Below, piece by piece: positions 54,869 to 64,000 of a stretch of DNA of 64,000 bases (within the stretch, counting starts at the first letter, position 1; each line of letters opens with the position of its first letter). Below the pieces are notes generated by a model. It saw only the letters and a list, made by a program, of their open reading frames with translations, was not told the origin of the DNA and ran no database searches. The translations under genes were made by a program, and so were the position numbers. Origin of the DNA: Mycobacterium sp. (lineage in GTDB: Bacteria > Actinomycetota > Actinomycetes > Mycobacteriales > Mycobacteriaceae); the NCBI GenBank assembly GCA_018882965.1, contig VEQY01000003.1:40433-104432 (forward strand), read 5' to 3'.

Positions 54869-54988
54869 GGACCCGCGCTTGCCGTGCAGCCACCTCGGCT
54901 GCTCAACCGGGTCATCACCCGGGGCACCCCACCGCGGTTGGAGGGTTGCCGGCCAGCAAGCCGGGGCTTGACGCTGGCGCTCATGACC
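54869..54988 (-). promoter_or_regulatory. SAM-IV riboswitch
   Basis: The reverse transcript begins GGTCATGAGCGCCAGCGTCA, the well-known start of the SAM-IV aptamer of mycobacteria. P1 is closed by GGTCAT (54983-54988) and ATGACC (54910-54915); the conserved core between contains GCTTGCTGG, CCGGCAACCC and GGTGGGGTGCC; the 3' pseudoknot/P5 part ends in CGGCAAGCGCGGGTCC (54869-54884). High SAM should shut off metY-metX-methyltransferase. TAGGCT (54996-55001) is a -10 that would start transcription right at the 5' end of the aptamer. Confidence 0.95.
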
Positions 54989-55083
54989 GGTTCTGAGCCT
55001 AGCGCACGGCACCGGTCCGCCGCCAGTAATGTGGGCCCGGCGGGTGCTCGCCCGCCAGGGCCGGAGGAGGATGGGCGTCTCTG

Positions 55084-56295
55084 ATGAAGATCCAGGTCAA
55101 GGGCACCGTTGTCGAGCTCGACGGCGACGAGATGACGCGCATCATCTGGAAGCAGATCAAAGAGACCCTGATCCTGCCGCACCTCGACATCGACCTGGAG
55201 TACTACGACCTGGGCATGGAGAACCGGGACGCCACCGACGACCAGGTGACCGTCGACTCCGCCTACGCGATCCTCAAGCACGGCGTCGGGGTCAAATGCG
55301 CCACCATCACCCCCGACGAGGCCCGCGTCAAGGAGTTCAACCTCAAGAAGATGTGGCTCTCGCCCAACGGGACCATCCGCAACATCCTGGGCGGAACGAT
55401 CTTCCGCGCCCCCATCGTGATCTCCAACGTCCCCCGCCTGGTGCCGGGCTGGACCAAGCCGATCGTCATCGGCCGGCACGCCTTCGGCGACCAGTACCGG
55501 GCCACCAACTTCAAGGTCGACGGCCCGGGCACGGTGACGCTGACCTTCACCCCGGAGGACGGCGGTGAGCCGATGGTGCACGAGGTGGTCCGCATCCCCG
55601 AGGACGGCGGGGTCGTGATGGGGATGTACAACTTCAAGAAGTCCATCCAGGACTTCGCCCACTCGACCTTCTCCTACGCGCTGCAGCAGAACTACCCGGT
55701 GTACCTGTCGACGAAGAACACCATCCTCAAGGCCTACGACGGGATGTTCAAAGACGAGTTCCAGCGCATCTTCGACGAGGATTACAAGGAGCAGTTCGAC
55801 GCCCGCGGCCTGACCTACGAGCACCGGCTCATCGACGACATGGTGGCGTCCTGCCTGAAGTGGGAGGGTGGGTACGTCTGGGCGTGCAAGAACTACGACG
55901 GTGACGTCGAGTCCGACATCGTCGCGCAGGGCTACGGTTCGCTGGGCCTGATGACCTCGGTGCTGATGACCCCGGACGGCAAGACCGTCGAGGCCGAGGC
56001 CGCGCACGGCACCGTCACCCGGCACTACCGCCAGTATCAGCAGGGCAAACCCACGTCGACCAACCCGATCGCCTCGATCTTCGCCTGGACCCGCGGACTG
56101 GAGCATCGCGGCAAGCTCGACGGCACGCCCGAGGTGATCGAATTCGCCCACACTCTCGAGGAAGTCGTCATCGCCACCGTCGAGGGCGGTCAGATGACCA
56201 AGGACCTCGCGTTGCTCATCAGTCCGCAGCAGCCCTGGCAGACCAGCGAGCAGTTCCTGGCGACCCTTGCCGACAACCTCAAGAAAGCGCTCTGA
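55084..56295 (+). CDS. icd1: NADP-dependent isocitrate dehydrogenase
   Basis: Oxidatively decarboxylates isocitrate to 2-oxoglutarate in the TCA cycle. The 403-residue homodimeric-type enzyme shows [57 protein letters not shown] (substrate loop), [44 protein letters not shown] (metal-binding Asp) and [38 protein letters not shown] 55084 is used; GGAGGAGG at 55063-55070 is 13 bases away, which is long, but the nearer ATG at 55071 is in another frame. TAATGT at 55027-55032 may be the -10. It ends 11 bases from the convergent cellulase gene. Confidence 0.96.
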   Translation: MKIQVKGTVVELDGDEMTRIIWKQIKETLILPHLDIDLEYYDLGMENRDATDDQVTVDSAYAILKHGVGVKCATITPDEARVKEFNLKKMWLSPNGTIRNILGGTIFRAPIVISNVPRLVPGWTKPIVIGRHAFGDQYRATNFKVDGPGTVTLTFTPEDGGEPMVHEVVRIPEDGGVVMGMYNFKKSIQDFAHSTFSYALQQNYPVYLSTKNTILKAYDGMFKDEFQRIFDEDYKEQFDARGLTYEHRLIDDMVASCLKWEGGYVWACKNYDGDVESDIVAQGYGSLGLMTSVLMTPDGKTVEAEAAHGTVTRHYRQYQQGKPTSTNPIASIFAWTRGLEHRGKLDGTPEVIEFAHTLEEVVIATVEGGQMTKDLALLISPQQPWQTSEQFLATLADNLKKAL

Positions 56296-56306
56296 CCCCG
56301 GTCCGA

Positions 56307-59300
56307 CTAGATGACAGCCGCGGCCCTGGGCTGATTGAGGGTCGTCAGGTTGGAGCCGCGCGGGTCACCGAGGCTGACCATGCTCTGGTAGTACTCGATC
56401 ACCCGCTGGTTTGAGACGGTCAGCGCCGGCCACTGCGGGTAGTCCCAGGTGTCGTTCATGAACGGCTGTTTCTGGTCGTGGCTGAGCACGGTCAGGTGAT
56501 TGACGTCGTGGGCGGTGGCGGCCCCTTCGATCACCAGCCGGCCGTTCGCGCGATCGTGCATCCAGCCGCCGTAATGCGGTTCCATCTTCAGGGTGTTGAC
56601 GAAGGCGGTCACATAGCCGTTGTCGGTCAGGTACTTGGCGTAACCGGCATGGCCGTAGTTGGCGACCATCGTCATCACGTCGGCGGTCGACCCCAGCCGG
56701 GCCGTCCGTTCGATATCGGCGATGAGTTGGGGGTTGTACTTGTCGTCGGCGATCCAGCCGACCTTGGCGCCCTGCATCGCGTAGTACAGCCCGACGCCTT
56801 GGACATCATTGCCCCATGCCTCGGCGTTGTTCGTCAGGCTATTGGCGAAGGCCCACGTGCCGACCTTGTCGATGGTTGTCGGGGCGAGCCCGGCGAAGCC
56901 ACGAAGGTTGTTGTACGCGACCAAGGCCTCGGTGGTGATGGCGGTGCGTCCGCCCGCCAGGGCGTCCATGCCCGTGTGGCTGCTGCCGTGGAACATGCCG
57001 AACGACATGATGTCCGTGTAGGGGCCGGTACCCGTCGGCGTCGGCGTCGGCGTGGTGCCGCCCGTGGTGGTGGTGCCGCCCGTCGTGGTGGTGCCGCCCG
57101 TCGTGGTGGTGGTGCCGCCCGTCGTGGTGGTGCCCGGGCGGTCGGCGATCGTGCCCATGCCCATCGCGTCGGCCAGGGTCGCTCCCGTCGGATTGGACAG
57201 CATCACGTGGAAGTCCTCGATGCCTTCGGTCAGCGAATCGCTGTTGACGACGACAGTGACCGTCTTGCGGGTCTCACCGGGCGCGAAGCTCAGCGTGCCG
57301 GAGGTGGCTGCGTAGTCGCTTCCTGCCGTTGCGGTGCCGTTCGCCGTGGCGTACTGAACCGTCACCACCTGGGTCGATGTGGCGCCCAGGGTGACAGTGA
57401 ACGACGCAAGCGATGTGCCGCTGCCGCCGGTGTACTGGATCGGCGTCAGATAGGCCATCTTGTTCTGGTTGATCGTCCGCCAGTCGTCGGCGAGGATTCC
57501 GCCGGTGTCGCCGGAATTCGGATTCCAGGACCAGAACGCCCAGCTCATGTCTTCGGTGCCGGCTGGAATGTCGATCGTGCCGTTGTTGTCGAAGTCGCCG
57601 GAGAGGTAGGAGGTGATGGCTTCGAACCAGACGGCGTCCTTCGGGTCCTGCAACTTGGTACCGAATTCGCCGACCCATATCGGGGCGATGTTCTGTTCGT
57701 AGATGTAGCCCCAGGCCTGCCGGAACACGTTGGGCAGGTTGGCGCCGAAGTCACTGGCCTGGAACCAGGGCTGCGCCCAGACGGAGTTCGGGTAGTCGTG
57801 CGGGGAGTAGACGACCCGGTTGGCCACGTTGAGCGTGATGGGCCGATCCTTGACGCCCATCAGGTTGCCGCCCCACCAGTAGTTCTGGCCCTTGTAGGTG
57901 CCGACACCCTCGACGAAGATCAGCAGATTGGGGTTGACGCCCAGGACGGCGTTGCCGGCCCGCTCGGCCGCACGCGCCCAGTCGGTGGCGCCGCCGCCGC
58001 CCCAGGTGCCGTTGTAGGGCTCGTTGTGCAGGTCCATCCCGATCACCGTCGGGTTGTCCTTGTACCGCGCGGCCAGCGTCTGCCAGTCGGCGACCCAGGC
58101 GTCCTCGGTGTACTGGCTGTTGTACCAGAGACCGTTTTCGCTGGTGCCCGCCCCGGCTGAGCTGCGGTGGTGGTCGAGCACGATCCGCATTCCCTTCTGC
58201 CCGGCGTAGGAGACGATCTTGTCCATCACCTGGATCGCCGAGAGGCCTTGCAGGTCGGGATTCTGGGCGTAGTCGATGCCGCTGGGCTGGGCAGTGGAGC
58301 GCAGCATTTCGCTGGAGTACGGCAACCGGATGGTGTTGAACCCCTGAGCCGACATCTGATCGATCATCTCTTTGTAGTTGCGGGTCCAAAGGCCATGCGG
58401 CGCAAGGTTGGTGCCCTCGGCACCGAACCAGTTGACGCTGGCCAGCTGAACCGGCTTGCCCGTGGAGTCGATGATCTGATTGCCCGAGGTACGCAGGTAC
58501 CCGGGTGCGATACCACCGGCCCCCGGTTCGGTTGCCGACGCGTCGGAGATGCTCAGACCGGGTGTTGCCGGCGGCGCTGTGGTGTCGTCGGTGAGGATGG
58601 TTCCGGTGGCCACCGCGCGGGCGAGGGTGGCACCCGCCGGACCGGACAGCGTCACCTTGAGCGTCTCGTCCGGCTCGACGGCCGTGTCACCGATGATCCC
58701 GACGTGCACGCTCTGCGTGGTGACACCGGCGGCAAAGGTCAGCGTCCCCGACGCGGCGACGTAATCGGTGCCTGCTTTGGCGGTACCGTCGGACGTCGCG
58801 TAGTTCACCGTGACCTGGTTCGCCGACGGCTTGTCCAACGTGACCGTGAACATCAGGTGGGCATGCTCGCCGTTGCCCTCCGCCACCGACAGGTCGGCGA
58901 TCGAGATGGCCGGGACGGTGGGAGTGGCGGGAGGGGGGGACGGGTTACCGGCCGCAACGCCATTGACCTTGATGTTGGTGGGAGCCGATCCGGCCGCGCC
59001 GGGAGTGGCCTGGTACCCGAATGACGTGCTCTGCCCCGCGGCGACGGCGCCGTTGTAGGCCATGTTGGTGATGACGTAGCGCGTCCCGACGTGGCTGCTC
59101 ACCGTGGCGTTCCAGATACTGGTGATCGTCGCCGGGGTGTCGAACTCCACGGTCCACCCGGTGAGGTTCGACCCACCCGCGGTCAGGGCCATCGTGGCCG
59201 TGTGTCCTGAACCCCAGTCATTGACCACGCTGTAGGCCACACTGTTCGCCCCCGGGGGCGGCGGGGCCGTGTCGTCGTTGGTGATCGTGCCGGTGGCCGT

Positions 59301-60353
59301 CGCGGTGGTCGCCCCGTTGGCAAAGGTGGCGCCGGTCGGACTGGACAGCGTGACGGTGAGGGTCTCGTTGGGTTCGACGGCCGTGTCGCCGCGGGCGGCG
59401 ACCGTCAGGTTCTGCGTGGTAACGCCGGGTGCGAAGGTCAGGGTGCCCGAGGTTGCGGTGTAGTCCGAGCCCGCCGCCGCGGACCCGTCGGCGGTGGAGT
59501 AGCGCACGGAGACCGGCGTCGTCGACGCCCGCGACAGGGTGACCGCGAAGACCAGGGAGCTGGTGCCGCTGTTGCCCTCGGCCACAGTCGCATTGGCGAT
59601 GGAGATCGCCGGGAGAGTCTGGCTCGGGGTAGCGGCAGGTACGCCGTTGACCGTGAAACCGGTGGGCTTCGACGCAACCGCGCCGGGGGTGGCCTGGTAT
59701 CCGAACGACGTGGTCTGGCCGCTGGCGATCTGGCCGTTCCAGGCCGCGTTGCGGATCACATAGCGGTACACGACCTGATTGCCGGCCGTGCTGACCGTCT
59801 GGTTCGGTACCCGGCTGACGACGGTCGCGTTCCAGATGTTGGTGATCTGCGCGGGGGAGTCGAACTCGACCGTCCAGCCGTTGAGGGCGGACTGGCCGGC
59901 CGCGACGCTGATGCTGGCGACGTGGCCGGTGCCCCAGTCGTCGGTGACGCGATAGTCGACGCTGGGACCGGTGCTGGCGACGCTCGCCGACGGTGCCGGG
60001 CTGGTGGTCTGCTGGCTCCGTTCCTGACGGCGCGCGACCGCGAGCGCCGCCCACGCCACCGGCGACTGCACGGGCGCATCCGGGTCCGTGCCGGCCCGGG
60101 GCGCGGGTGCCGGGTTAGTCGCGGATTCCACGGTGCCCGGGGCGGGCTGGGAACCGGCTTTCGCCGGCCGGGACCGCGCGGCATCCGCTTTGCGCGCCGA
60201 GGGACCGGCGCCACCGGACTGCCCGGACTGTTCGGACTGATCGGTGTGATCGGTGTGATCGGCCGTGTCGGCGTGCCCGACACCGGAGCCAGTCACCACC
60301 GCAAGGCCCAATCCCAGCGCGACCGCGGCCGCTCCCCGAGCGATGGAATCCAT
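56307..60353 (-). CDS. Secreted multidomain GH5 cellulase with CBM2 and Calx-beta domains
   Basis: A 1348-residue exported endoglucanase-type enzyme. Order: signal peptide (1-28), Ser/Pro/Ala linker, CBM2 cellulose-binding domain (131-238), Calx-beta (248-362), second CBM2 (370-467), second Calx-beta (480-590), GH5 catalytic domain (615-975), Calx-beta remainder (976-1072), Thr/Gly repeat linker (1074-1110) and an unrecognised C-terminal domain (1110-1348). GH5 acid/base Glu778 is in DLHNEPY and nucleophile Glu896 in WVGEFGTK. Calx-beta-like sequence (GLSISDASATEP) precedes the catalytic domain and continues after it, so the GH5 unit seems inserted in a third Calx-beta domain. Likely substrate: beta-1,4-glucan. 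AGGAGG precedes the ATG. Probably controlled by the divergent TetR gene. Confidence 0.9.
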   Translation of the reverse strand: MDSIARGAAAVALGLGLAVVTGSGVGHADTADHTDHTDQSEQSGQSGGAGPSARKADAARSRPAKAGSQPAPGTVESATNPAPAPRAGTDPDAPVQSPVAWAALAVARRQERSQQTTSPAPSASVASTGPSVDYRVTDDWGTGHVASISVAAGQSALNGWTVEFDSPAQITNIWNATVVSRVPNQTVSTAGNQVVYRYVIRNAAWNGQIASGQTTSFGYQATPGAVASKPTGFTVNGVPAATPSQTLPAISIANATVAEGNSGTSSLVFAVTLSRASTTPVSVRYSTADGSAAAGSDYTATSGTLTFAPGVTTQNLTVAARGDTAVEPNETLTVTLSSPTGATFANGATTATATGTITNDDTAPPPPGANSVAYSVVNDWGSGHTATMALTAGGSNLTGWTVEFDTPATITSIWNATVSSHVGTRYVITNMAYNGAVAAGQSTSFGYQATPGAAGSAPTNIKVNGVAAGNPSPPPATPTVPAISIADLSVAEGNGEHAHLMFTVTLDKPSANQVTVNYATSDGTAKAGTDYVAASGTLTFAAGVTTQSVHVGIIGDTAVEPDETLKVTLSGPAGATLARAVATGTILTDDTTAPPATPGLSISDASATEPGAGGIAPGYLRTSGNQIIDSTGKPVQLASVNWFGAEGTNLAPHGLWTRNYKEMIDQMSAQGFNTIRLPYSSEMLRSTAQPSGIDYAQNPDLQGLSAIQVMDKIVSYAGQKGMRIVLDHHRSSAGAGTSENGLWYNSQYTEDAWVADWQTLAARYKDNPTVIGMDLHNEPYNGTWGGGGATDWARAAERAGNAVLGVNPNLLIFVEGVGTYKGQNYWWGGNLMGVKDRPITLNVANRVVYSPHDYPNSVWAQPWFQASDFGANLPNVFRQAWGYIYEQNIAPIWVGEFGTKLQDPKDAVWFEAITSYLSGDFDNNGTIDIPAGTEDMSWAFWSWNPNSGDTGGILADDWRTINQNKMAYLTPIQYTGGSGTSLASFTVTLGATSTQVVTVQYATANGTATAGSDYAATSGTLSFAPGETRKTVTVVVNSDSLTEGIEDFHVMLSNPTGATLADAMGMGTIADRPGTTTTGGTTTTTGGTTTTGGTTTTGGTTPTPTPTGTGPYTDIMSFGMFHGSSHTGMDALAGGRTAITTEALVAYNNLRGFAGLAPTTIDKVGTWAFANSLTNNAEAWGNDVQGVGLYYAMQGAKVGWIADDKYNPQLIADIERTARLGSTADVMTMVANYGHAGYAKYLTDNGYVTAFVNTLKMEPHYGGWMHDRANGRLVIEGAATAHDVNHLTVLSHDQKQPFMNDTWDYPQWPALTVSNQRVIEYYQSMVSLGDPRGSNLTTLNQPRAAAVI
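57030..57135 (-). repeat. Thr/Gly tandem repeats in the cellulase linker
   Basis: Units of about 18 bases (forward-strand core GTGGTGGTGCCGCCCGTC) recur four to five times and encode GGTTTT repeats that join the Calx-beta remainder to the C-terminal domain. This is a classic flexible, probably glycosylated, linker between modules of a cellulase. Confidence 0.7.
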
Positions 60354-60380
60354 AAGAGCCTCCTGATAGTTTCCGGCAAT

Positions 60381-60492
60381 TGGCTACGTCTGTGACCAGA
60401 AATATCACAGTTTCGCATCTTTGGCTACGTCCGTAACCAAGAATTTCACAGCAATCGTACTTCTGGCTACGGCTGTAACCAAATCTTCTCAG
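60381..60492. repeat. Three phased operator-like repeats between cellulase and TetR genes
   Basis: TGGCTAC-N4-GTRACCA occurs at 60381-60398, 60422-60439 and 60464-60481, with starts 41 and 42 bases apart (about four helical turns). Each copy is a semi-palindrome: GTAACCA in copies 2 and 3 is the complement of TGGTTAC, one base from TGGCTAC. Similarity continues past the palindrome: AATATCACAG (60401-60410) and AATTTCACAG (60442-60451) sit at the same offset, and copy 3 has ATCTTCTCAG. The third copy ends about 22 bases before the predicted -10 of the TetR gene. Likely binding sites of that regulator. Confidence 0.75.
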
Positions 60493-60503
60493 AAAAGGGT
60501 CGG

Positions 60504-60516
60504 TATTCTTTCGCAC
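60504..60516 (+). promoter_or_regulatory. -10 element of the TetR gene
   Basis: TATTCT (60504-60509) lies 7 nt before the GTG at 60517, with no ribosome binding site, suggesting a leaderless transcript. The third operator-like repeat occupies the -35 side. Confidence 0.4.
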
Positions 60517-61122
60517 GTGTCCCATGCGTCCCGTTGGGCTGGCCTTTCCCCCGTCGAGCGGCGCGAGGGTCGCCGGGACCTTCTGGTCCGGGCGGCCTAC
60601 GAGTTGTTCGGCACCGGCGGCGAGTCGGCCGTCACCGTCCGCTCGGTCTGCCGGGCGGCCAAGCTGAACACCCGCTACTTCTACGAGAACTTCACCGACG
60701 TCAACGAGATGCTCGGCGTCGTCTACGACCAGGTGGCCGCCCAGATGATCAACACCCTCACCCAGGCGATGGCCGGCCAGCCGGACGACCGTGCCCGGCT
60801 TCGGGCCGGGATCCGGGCAGGCCTGGACTTCAGCTCGGCCGACCCTCGCCGGGGCAGGGTCCTGTTCACCGAGGGCCGCACCAACCCGGTGCTTGCCGCC
60901 CGCCGAGCGGCCAACCAGCAGCAGTTGCTCGAGTCGGTCCTTCCGGACGGGGCGTCGCAATCCCCGGAGGCCCGGGTTGCCCAACTGGTGGGCGCGTCCA
61001 TGTACGCCGGGGCCATGTACGAACTCGCCCAGCAGTGGCTGTCCGGCGCCCTGGGTTCGGATCTGGACCGGGTCGCCGACACCGCGGTGCGACTGGTGAC
61101 GCGGCCCCCGCGGGCTAAGTAG
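60517..61122 (+). CDS. TetR-family transcriptional regulator
   Basis: A 201-residue regulator. The DNA-binding domain (about 13-62) is RREGRRDLLVRAAYELFGTGGESAVTVRSVCRAAKLNTRYFYENFTDVNEMLGVVYDQV, a clear TetR helix-turn-helix. The C-terminal ligand domain (about 70-195) is helical; no ligand can be predicted. GTG 60517 is preferred; the longer open frame upstream would include the operator repeats. It is divergent from the cellulase gene, which is the usual topology for a TetR repressor and its target. Its end overlaps the convergent lipoprotein gene by 8 bases. Confidence 0.9.
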   Translation: MSHASRWAGLSPVERREGRRDLLVRAAYELFGTGGESAVTVRSVCRAAKLNTRYFYENFTDVNEMLGVVYDQVAAQMINTLTQAMAGQPDDRARLRAGIRAGLDFSSADPRRGRVLFTEGRTNPVLAARRAANQQQLLESVLPDGASQSPEARVAQLVGASMYAGAMYELAQQWLSGALGSDLDRVADTAVRLVTRPPRAK

Positions 61123-62170
61123 CCGCCGGGCAGCCCTCGCGGTTGGGCCCGGACAGCGCGCGAGGCGCGTCCTCGAGCGCTTGCCGGATCACCTCGAACG
61201 CCGCCGGATCCCAGGTGAGAGCCGTGCTCCACTCCAGGCCGGCCCGATCGGAAACGACGATGCTGTGGGTGTCGTCGAAGGTGTGGCAGCGCCGGTGTGG
61301 CAGCACCGGATCGCCGATGTCCTTGGCCAGCGCGCTGTCCAGGGCGACGATCCCGTCATTGGGCCACACCGCCGGGTCGGCAGGCCCTTGGGCGTTCGGC
61401 GCGGTGAACCTGTTGCCGCCGAGCAGCACGACCGGGATCTGATCGAGCACCCCGGACTGGAATTCGTTCCAGCCGGTCTTGCCCATCAGAAAAGCCTTGT
61501 TGACCTCGCGGCCCGAACCTGACATGAGCTGTGTCACACGGGGTTTGAACTCGCTCATCTGGCGTTCGCAGAACGCGTCGCCCCGGCACTGCGACGACGA
61601 GATCAGATCGTTGGCGTAGTCGGAGAGGTAGGACCCCTGCCAGGGTGTGCCGATGGTCGTCAGCGAGCGAACCTTGACCGGGCTGCTGGTGGTCGCCATC
61701 ACCCGGATCGCCGCCCGCGAGTACAGCCCGCCCATCGAGTGGCCGACGAAGTCCACCTCGTTGACGCCCTTCTCGGTGTGCAGCCAGGCGACGAACCGGG
61801 CCAGATGCTCACCGGCGGTGTCGATGCTGCCGGTGGAGTTGACCGTCATGTTCTCCGGCAGCGTGACCGGACACACACCGAACGCCCCGAACCCGGTCTG
61901 GTCGACGACCTGCCCGCGGCCGGCCATCGCCGGTGCGGTGTACACCGTGTAGCTCTTGCCCAGCAGGTACTCGCGGATCGCGGTGAGCGAGTCGCCGGCC
62001 GCCAGGCCGGTGGCGCAGGCCTGGTCCGGGGAGGTGAACGGGGTGGTCGCGTCGCCCCCGGAGACGACCACCACGGCCTGGGCGGGGGAGCGCTTCTCCG
62101 GTCCGTCCGACCGCGAGCAGCCCATCACCACGGCCAGGATCACTGTCAACAGGGCGAGCATTCCGCGCAT
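61115..62170 (-). CDS. Lipoprotein alpha/beta hydrolase (lipase/esterase-like)
   Basis: A 351-residue exported hydrolase. N-terminal MRGMLALLTVILAVVMGCSRSDG carries the lipobox VMGC. The fold shows VVVVSGGDATTPFTSPDQ, the nucleophile elbow VDFVGHSMGGLYSRAAIRVMA, a TTIGTPWQGSYLSD segment typical of class 2 lipases, and a late catalytic His in DDTHSIVVSDRAGL. An even number of Cys suggests disulfides. It should act on the outer face of the membrane on lipid esters. ATG 62170 is used; ATG 62161 is possible. Seventeen bases from the divergent trpS. Confidence 0.88.
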   Translation of the reverse strand: MRGMLALLTVILAVVMGCSRSDGPEKRSPAQAVVVVSGGDATTPFTSPDQACATGLAAGDSLTAIREYLLGKSYTVYTAPAMAGRGQVVDQTGFGAFGVCPVTLPENMTVNSTGSIDTAGEHLARFVAWLHTEKGVNEVDFVGHSMGGLYSRAAIRVMATTSSPVKVRSLTTIGTPWQGSYLSDYANDLISSSQCRGDAFCERQMSEFKPRVTQLMSGSGREVNKAFLMGKTGWNEFQSGVLDQIPVVLLGGNRFTAPNAQGPADPAVWPNDGIVALDSALAKDIGDPVLPHRRCHTFDDTHSIVVSDRAGLEWSTALTWDPAAFEVIRQALEDAPRALSGPNREGCPAAT

Positions 62171-62172
62171 GA

Positions 62173-64000
<1,828 letters not shown>

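Overview
The window is high-GC chromosomal DNA from a mycobacterium, most likely an environmental, fast-growing Mycolicibacterium-type species. I read this from many near-identical matches to M. tuberculosis proteins I know (GlmS, GroES/GroEL1 with a His-rich tail, WhiB3, SigD/RsdA, GuaB2/GuaB3/ChoD/GuaA, ImuA'/ImuB, DnaE2, FolD, MetX/MetY, Icd1, TrpS). The order is broadly that of the M. tuberculosis Rv3436c-Rv3335c segment. I see no insertion sequence, integrase, tRNA, rRNA or CRISPR array. Nearly everything is chromosomal core, with a few accessory islands.

Layout. 1-9.6 kb: partial F420-type oxidoreductase, an alpha/beta-hydrolase-fold protein, glmS-nnrD-gadB, then a dimethylglycine/sarcosine dehydrogenase-like flavoprotein with a choline-kinase-like phosphotransferase. 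9.7-15.0 kb: a tightly overlapping operon alr - hydrolase - tsaE - tsaB - rimI - tsaD - NTF2-like gene (cell-wall D-alanine, tRNA t6A synthesis, protein acetylation). 15.0-17.2 kb: CIRCE-controlled groES-groEL1. 17.2-24.5 kb: envelope and regulatory genes (a membrane-anchored choloylglycine-hydrolase-family enzyme, a secreted hydrophobic protein, an M15-like peptidase, whiB3, the sigD-rsdA pair, a DUF5319 gene). 24.6-30.7 kb: guanine nucleotide synthesis guaB2-guaB3-(choD)-guaA. 30.7-40.8 kb: class I aldolase, then the SOS mutasome genes imuA'-imuB and dnaE2, each behind a LexA box, separated by iunH, a thioesterase, lpqD, htdY and a VIT-type transporter. 40.8-50.4 kb: an AT-rich spacer with a short gene, a nitroreductase, trmL, a heptad-repeat coiled-coil protein, a divergent PucR regulator/arylsulfatase pair, an FHA-ABC exporter of the Rv1747 type, and an Old-Yellow-Enzyme homologue. 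50.4-56.3 kb: folD-DUF3017, and metY-metX-methyltransferase behind a SAM-IV riboswitch, then icd. 56.3-61.1 kb: a 1348-residue secreted cellulase divergent from a TetR regulator. 61.1-64.0 kb: lipoprotein hydrolase, trpS, partial yihY.

The most unusual part is the cellulase locus. Its GH5 catalytic domain appears to sit inside a third Calx-beta domain that it splits in two. The spacer to the TetR gene holds three 18-bp semi-palindromes at 41- and 42-bp spacing, which look like a helically phased operator array. Other notable items are a three-half-site CIRCE element, about a dozen genes with a TANNNT hexamer 6-8 nt before the start codon (predicted leaderless mRNAs), paired inverted repeats between the PucR and sulfatase genes, and several enzymes with missing catalytic residues.
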